Origin: Tuberibacillus calidus DSM 17572
Lineage (GTDB): Bacteria; Bacillota; Bacilli; Bacillales; Sporolactobacillaceae
Assembly (NCBI RefSeq): GCF_000430685.1
Contig: NZ_AUMM01000018.1
Span: 1-64,000 of the forward strand
Reading direction: 5' to 3'
Length of the DNA stretch: 64,000 nucleotides
Shown piece after piece: positions 57,602 to 64,000 of this stretch. A model generated the notes under the pieces. The model saw only the letters and a program-made list of their open reading frames with translations. It made no database searches and was not told the origin of the DNA. A program made the translations under genes and the position numbers. Position 1 is the first letter of the stretch; every line of letters starts with the position of its first letter.

Positions 57602-59152
57602 ATGACGAAACAAACATTCCTTAAAGGTGCTTTTATTTTAATGGTTGCCGGCATGGTGACAAAGGTGCTTGGTGTGATAAACAAAATGGTGCTAGCACGC
57701 ATTATCGGTGAAGAGGGCATGGGGCTCTATATGATGGCCTATCCGACGCTGCTACTCACCGTCACCTTAACCCAGCTCGGGCTGCCGGTCGCCATTTCCA
57801 AAATGGTTGCGGAAGCGGCGGCCCTAGATGATCGCCGTAAAATTAAACGCGTCTTGACTGTGGGCTTTACGATTGTTGGGATATTGAGCATTGTATTTAC
57901 GACACTCCTCATGATCGGGGCCCCTATTTTCTCCCAATACCTTTTTACCGATGAACGCACCTTATATCCCCTAATGGCGATCGCACCGATTATCCCCATC
58001 GTCGGCATCGCATCGGTCGTCAGGGGGTATTTTCAAGGCATCCAGAACATGACTCCTTATGCTTTTTCCATGGTGATCGAGCAAATCGTCCGCATCTCGC
58101 TTGTCGCTTGGTTTGCCAATTTGTTACTGCCCCACGGCATTGCTTATGCTGCCGCCGGAGCGATGTTTTCAGGAGTGCTTGGGGAACTTGCCTCTCTTCT
58201 CTATATGTTATGGATGTTTAAAATAAAAAAGCGAATTCGGGTCCGTAAAGATTTCTGGCGTTACTTAGGAAAAGGGAAAGAAACATTCTTCCAGCTGATG
58301 AACATTGCCTTGCCGACGACCGGAAGCCGCTTAATCGGATCATTCTCTTATTTTCTTGAACCGATTGTCGTCGCCAACAGCCTCATGCTTGCCGGTGTCT
58401 CAACCGTCCTTTCCACGAAGCAATATGGCGAACTTGCGGGATTTGCCATCCCACTGTTGACGATGCCAAGCTTTATCACGCATTCGCTTCATGTCTCACT
58501 CGTTCCGACGATCAGCGAAGCAGCTGCGCGTAATCGGATGGACATCATCCATTTTCGAATTAATCAGGCGATGAAAATTGCCATGGTCGCTGGCGGATTA
58601 TCCATCGTCATCACTTACATTTTTGCGGAACCGCTGATGGATTTGATGTACCATTCGCCGCAATCCGCCATCTATGTCCGGGTGATGGCACCGTTTTTCA
58701 TTTTATTTTATTTTCAAGCACCTTTAGCCGCCGTCTTACAAGCGCTAGACCTTGCCAAAGCGGCCATGATCAATAGTTTTATCGGGGCATTCGTAAAAAT
58801 CGCCGCTATCTTTCTGCTTGCATCCCGCCCGGAGCTTGGCATCATGGGTGCCGCTCTTGGTTATTCCATCGGTGTCGTCCTTGTGACGCTCTTAAACCTG
58901 GCCACGGTCATTAAATCAGTCGGCTTCTCGCTAATTGTCACGGACTACATAAAAGGTGCGTTCAGCTGTTTGGCAACAGGGGTTTTTGCTACTTGGTGCG
59001 ACCGTCATTTATGGATGGATTTAGCTGTTTTGCCGAGAACCTTGGCATTGATTGGCCTTGCCATTGGGTTTTATCTACTTTTGATCATCATTAGCCGTTT
59101 GATCACAAAAAATGAAATGGCGCATCTGCCGGTCATTGGAAAGTGGCTCTGA
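57602..59152 (+). CDS. spoVB: Stage V sporulation protein B, MATE/MurJ-type flippase
   Basis: Encodes a 516-residue protein with about 14 membrane helices of the polysaccharide-biosynthesis/MOP superfamily. FLKGAFILMVAGMVTKVLGVINKMVLARIIGEEGMGLY is the SpoVB N-terminus, and GSRLIGSFSYFLEPIVVANSL lies in the middle. SpoVB is needed for spore cortex synthesis, probably as a lipid II flippase. It is divergent from comN and convergent with the DUF421 gene, exactly as in B. subtilis. The ATG follows CAGGGG. Confidence 0.95.
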   Translation: MTKQTFLKGAFILMVAGMVTKVLGVINKMVLARIIGEEGMGLYMMAYPTLLLTVTLTQLGLPVAISKMVAEAAALDDRRKIKRVLTVGFTIVGILSIVFTTLLMIGAPIFSQYLFTDERTLYPLMAIAPIIPIVGIASVVRGYFQGIQNMTPYAFSMVIEQIVRISLVAWFANLLLPHGIAYAAAGAMFSGVLGELASLLYMLWMFKIKKRIRVRKDFWRYLGKGKETFFQLMNIALPTTGSRLIGSFSYFLEPIVVANSLMLAGVSTVLSTKQYGELAGFAIPLLTMPSFITHSLHVSLVPTISEAAARNRMDIIHFRINQAMKIAMVAGGLSIVITYIFAEPLMDLMYHSPQSAIYVRVMAPFFILFYFQAPLAAVLQALDLAKAAMINSFIGAFVKIAAIFLLASRPELGIMGAALGYSIGVVLVTLLNLATVIKSVGFSLIVTDYIKGAFSCLATGVFATWCDRHLWMDLAVLPRTLALIGLAIGFYLLLIIISRLITKNEMAHLPVIGKWL

Positions 59153-59163
59153 AGATTTATGTT

Positions 59164-59820
59164 TTATTCTTTCATATCAACAAAAAACGTCCCATCTGAG
59201 TTCCAGACGCAGTAAGAAATCTTTTTAATGTCTTTAAACCCGAGCTTGCGAAGTTCCTGTCTCAACCAAAAGGGATTTTTTTCGATGCGCTCGACATTTT
59301 CTTCTTGAATTTTTCCATCAATGATTAAAGGAATGGGGAAATGGTTGTTCGTGTTTCCTCCGAAAGGTTCATTGGCTTTTTTGAAAACGGAGAGTTCACC
59401 GTTCGGTTCTAGAATGGCAAACTCCACATCTTGGATGCTTCGGACGTTTTTTTCACGCAGCTGCATTAACAAATCGTCGTAATTATACCGCTGTTTGCGC
59501 ATGATTTCTTCGTCAACGCGGCCGTTTTTAATAATCGTAATCGGCTTGCCATCAACCAGTTGCCGGAGGCTCTGACTTTTTAACGAAATAAAAGCTAATG
59601 TATATTGAACAGCCATTAAAATGAGAATGGGGACAATCGTCATCGTCAATGGCTTGTCAGGATCTTCTATAGAAATCACGGCGATTTCCGCGATCATGAT
59701 GGAAACGACAAAATCCACGATGCTGAGTTGACCGATTTCACGCTTACCCATGACGCGAAAAGTCACGAGAATCATGAGATATAAAAAAAGGGTTCTTAAG
59801 ACAACCGTCGTCACATGCAT
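59164..59820 (-). CDS. DUF421/YetF-type membrane protein (YrbG-like)
   Basis: Encodes about 218 residues with three membrane helices at the N-terminus (about 5-80), followed by a cytoplasmic DUF421 domain: GKPITIIKNGRVDEEIMRKQRYNYDDLLMQLREK and DVEFAILEPNGELSVFKK. YetF-like proteins assist germination-protein function in spores; YrbG itself is uncharacterised. The start may be the ATG at 59820 or a GTG at 59814, which is better spaced from AAAGGGGG. It lies convergent to spoVB, matching yrbG in B. subtilis. Confidence 0.88.
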   Translation of the reverse strand: MHVTTVVLRTLFLYLMILVTFRVMGKREIGQLSIVDFVVSIMIAEIAVISIEDPDKPLTMTIVPILILMAVQYTLAFISLKSQSLRQLVDGKPITIIKNGRVDEEIMRKQRYNYDDLLMQLREKNVRSIQDVEFAILEPNGELSVFKKANEPFGGNTNNHFPIPLIIDGKIQEENVERIEKNPFWLRQELRKLGFKDIKKISYCVWNSDGTFFVDMKE

Positions 59821-59995
59821 TCCCCCTTTCATTCCTTTTTAGTATTTGACATGGTTAAACGAATATGAAAAGGAGGCCATTCCTTTTTAAGGAAGTCTCT
59901 AAAAATTTTGTTGGACGGCTTGACTTCTATTTTGTCAATCGATGAATAAGCTGTACTAGGGGCTTGTATGCATAAGGAACGAAAGGGGGATCTCT

Positions 59996-60373
59996 GTGAC
60001 AAAAAAATGGTTAACATCGTGTAGTTATGGCATCATCACCGCACTCCTTTTAATTGTCATCGCAGCTTTTGTTTTGGCAACACTTCTAAAATGGACATCG
60101 CTTTCCGAAGCCATGCTCGGTTCTCTACCCATGCTGATTGTCTCCTTGGTTTCATTGTTTATCGGCGGCATTGTCGCCGGTGCCAAAATGAAAGAAAAAG
60201 GTCTCATCACAGGGTTAAGCACAGGGTTCATTTACTCATTATTGATTTATCTTTACTTGTTTTTAGGATTGGATCGGTCGCTTACGGGGACGCAGTTCTT
60301 TCAAATCGTTGCCAATACCGCTGTCACCGGAATGGGCGGCATCATCGGCGTGAATGTTTTTGTCAAAAAATAA
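59996..60373 (+). CDS. TIGR04086-type membrane protein (YrzE-like)
   Basis: Encodes 125 residues with four membrane helices (about 8-28, 43-62, 71-92, 103-122), starting at a GTG after GAAAGGGGG. GSLPMLIVSLVSLFIGGIVAGAKMKEKG followed by GLSTGFIYSLLIYL is the family pattern. The function is unknown. It is encoded between the DUF421 gene and yajC, as yrzE is in B. subtilis, and shares a bidirectional terminator with yajC. Confidence 0.87.
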   Translation: MTKKWLTSCSYGIITALLLIVIAAFVLATLLKWTSLSEAMLGSLPMLIVSLVSLFIGGIVAGAKMKEKGLITGLSTGFIYSLLIYLYLFLGLDRSLTGTQFFQIVANTAVTGMGGIIGVNVFVKK

Positions 60374-60403
60374 AGCGCGTGCAATATTGGCACGCGCTGT
60401 TTT
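60372..60403. terminator. Bidirectional terminator between the yrzE-like gene and yajC
   Basis: AGCGCGTGC (60374-60382) pairs with GCACGCGCT (60390-60398), followed by a T-rich run on the plus strand and an A-rich run on the other side. Confidence 0.9.
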
Positions 60404-60404
60404 C

Positions 60405-60755
60405 TTATGACTCTTTGGCTTCCTGCTTCGAAGCGTCTTGATTGGCCACTTCTTTTTTGGCCTCTTCCTTTTTATCCGCTTTTTCGTGCGGGTTAGAGCG
60501 CTTCTCGGTGATCTCGCGAATGGCGGTGCGGTCGAAAGTTAATTTCGCCGTCCCATTGCATTTTAAGACGACGCGATTATCTTCAACTTGATCGACCGTC
60601 CCATGCAAGCCGCCGATGGTGACAACCTTATCACCTTTGGCAATGCTCGCCTGCATTTGCGCCGTCTGCTTTTGCCGCTTTTGTTGCGGGCGAATGAGCA
60701 GAAAGTAAAAGACAACGAAAAACAACACCAATACAACGATCGGTTGTAATTGCAT
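60405..60755 (-). CDS. yajC: Preprotein translocase subunit YajC
   Basis: Encodes 116 residues: one N-terminal membrane helix (about 4-21), FYFLLIRPQQKRQKQ, the domain GDKVVTIGGLHGTVDQVEDN, and a highly charged C-terminal tail (KADKKEEAKKEVANQDASKQE). YajC associates with SecDF and SecYEG. It follows tgt by 39 bases and belongs to the ruvB-DUF2905-queA-tgt-yajC unit. Confidence 0.95.
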   Translation of the reverse strand: MQLQPIVVLVLFFVVFYFLLIRPQQKRQKQTAQMQASIAKGDKVVTIGGLHGTVDQVEDNRVVLKCNGTAKLTFDRTAIREITEKRSNPHEKADKKEEAKKEVANQDASKQEAKES

Positions 60756-60794
60756 CCTGTCACCTCCCCTATAGAATCAAGTTCATCCCATTCA

Positions 60795-62979
<2,185 letters not shown>

Positions 62980-62997
62980 AGATGTCCACCTCTTTAA

Positions 62998-63201
62998 TTA
63001 GCGAAAACGATTGATGATATAAAAAACGAGCGATAACACGATGCTGATGACGATGGAGGTGACAATCGGGAAATAGACCGTGGTGTTGCCTTTGCGAAAG
63101 ACGATGTCACCGGGGAGTTTCCCGATAAATTGCCAAAGCATCCCTACAAGAAAAAGGACAACCCCTAACACCATCAGGATTCGACTGAATTCCGGCATCA
63201 T
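62998..63201 (-). CDS. DUF2905 small membrane protein
   Basis: Encodes 67 residues with two membrane helices (about 8-27 and 45-63) separated by [21 protein letters not shown], the DUF2905 signature. Function unknown. It starts at an ATG overlapping the ruvB stop by four bases and precedes queA by 18, so it is part of the same transcript. It is found at this position between ruvB and queA in other Bacilli. Confidence 0.92.
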   Translation of the reverse strand: MMPEFSRILMVLGVVLFLVGMLWQFIGKLPGDIVFRKGNTTVYFPIVTSIVISIVLSLVFYIINRFR

Positions 63202-64000
63202 ACATCAGGCCTTTCCAATCCCAAGTGTTCGTATACCTTTGAGGTCACCATCCGCCCTCGAGGCGTTCGCTGCAAAAAACCGATTTGTAGAAGATACGGT
63301 TCATAGACATCTTCAATCGTTTGAGCTTCCTCGCCAATGGCGGCCGCGATCGTATCCAAACCGACCGGACCACCGGCAAATTTTTCTATAATACAAGTTA
63401 ACAACTGATGGTCAATATGATCCAAGCCGAGCGCATCGACTTGCAGACGGTCCAGTGCTTCCTGGGCCACAAGGCGGTGAATATGCATGGTCCCGGACAC
63501 CTGAGCAAAATCTCTGACCCGTCGGAGCAAGCGATTGGCAATCCTCGGCGTTCCCCGCGAACGTCCGGCGATTTCAAGCGCCGCCTCGCTGTCAATGGTC
63601 GTGCCAAGGACGCCGGCCGCCCGCTCGACAATTTGGGCGAGTTCATTGGTCGTATAGTATTCTAGACGGCTGATGACGCCAAAACGGTCGCGCAAAGGCG
63701 GGGAAAGGTAACCGGCTCTAGTTGTTGCTCCAACTAATGTAAACGGCGGCAAATCGAGGCGGACGGAATGTGCGGTTTCTCCGCTACCCAACACGATATC
63801 TAAACAAAAATCTTCCATAGCCGGATATAGGATTTCCTCAACACTTCTTGGTAACCGATGAATCTCATCAATAAACAGCACATCACCTGGCTCTAATGCC
63901 GTCAATAATGCCGCCAAATCGCCTGGTCTTTCGATGGCTGGTCCAGAAGTGGTGCGAATCTGAACGCCCATCTCCTGTGCAATGATCATGGACAGCGTCG
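63198..64000 (-). CDS. ruvB: Holliday-junction branch-migration helicase RuvB, 3' part
   Basis: The visible part encodes the last 267 or so residues; the start and Walker A lie beyond the right edge. Walker [26 protein letters not shown], sensor 1 [20 protein letters not shown], the arginine finger region [21 protein letters not shown] and the winged-helix end [20 protein letters not shown] are present. RuvB drives branch migration with RuvA. It heads the visible ruvB-DUF2905-queA-tgt-yajC unit and is partial only because of the window edge. Confidence 0.97.
   Translation of the reverse strand, partial: TLSMIIAQEMGVQIRTTSGPAIERPGDLAALLTALEPGDVLFIDEIHRLPRSVEEILYPAMEDFCLDIVLGSGETAHSVRLDLPPFTLVGATTRAGYLSPPLRDRFGVISRLEYYTTNELAQIVERAAGVLGTTIDSEAALEIAGRSRGTPRIANRLLRRVRDFAQVSGTMHIHRLVAQEALDRLQVDALGLDHIDHQLLTCIIEKFAGGPVGLDTIAAAIGEEAQTIEDVYEPYLLQIGFLQRTPRGRMVTSKVYEHLGLERPDV

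Overview
The window is chromosomal DNA of an endospore-forming Gram-positive bacterium of the order Bacillales. The evidence is the gene content (pro-sigma-K, SpoVB, RsfA, two Sda proteins, a YjcZ-type small spore protein) and a gene order that follows the Bacillus subtilis ruvB-to-yrhC region closely: ruvB-queA-tgt-yajC-spoVB-comN-secDF-yrvD-recJ-apt-relA-dtd-hisS-aspS-6S RNA-rarA-cymR-iscS-mnmA-yrrB-recD2-alaS-ireB-ruvX-yrzB-mltG-yrrM-udk-greA-pbpI-yrrS-yrrT-mtnN-mccAB-yrhC. The separate secD and secF genes argue against a close relative of B. subtilis, where they are fused. The species cannot be named from the sequence.

Layout. 1-8 kb is a mixed, mostly sporulation-linked and accessory stretch: the tail of a transposase, sda with an upstream cluster of DnaA boxes, an unknown zinc-ribbon gene with an ArsB/NhaD-type transporter, a YjcZ-like mini-gene, a NhaC-type antiporter carrying a long repeat-rich insert, a second sda-like gene, a GNAT acetyltransferase, a zinc-finger protein and an uninterrupted sigK. 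8.4-12 kb holds a CwlO-like wall hydrolase followed by a two-gene MotA/MotB-like pair that resembles ZorA/ZorB of the Zorya defence system but has no recognisable effector gene. 12-16 kb is odhAB (2-oxoglutarate dehydrogenase). 16.8-21 kb is a methionine-to-cysteine recycling operon (yrrT-mtnN-luxS-mccA-mccB-yrhC), with luxS placed inside it. 21-31.6 kb holds cell-wall, RNA-modification and housekeeping genes ending at alaS, which has a T-box leader. 31.8-44.5 kb carries an AI-2E family permease, an intracellular subtilisin, recD2, a TPR protein, a frameshifted thioredoxin-reductase-like gene, the sulfur-transfer set mnmA-iscS-cymR, rarA and rsfA. A 6S RNA gene lies between rsfA and aspS. 45-64 kb is the aspS/hisS (T-box), dtd, relA, apt, recJ, secF/secD, comN, spoVB, yajC, tgt, queA, ruvB block; ruvB runs off the right edge.

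How the genes work together. CymR is encoded here and its expected target operon (yrrT-mccAB) lies 20 kb away in the same window. IscS and MnmA together make 2-thiouridine in tRNA; Tgt and QueA make queuosine; TrmR (YrrM) methylates hydroxyuridine. Two aminoacyl-tRNA synthetase transcripts (alaS; hisS-aspS) are each led by a complete promoter and T-box attenuator. Sda links replication status to sporulation, and its DnaA boxes are visible upstream. The most unusual item is the ZorAB-like motor pair at 9807-12022.
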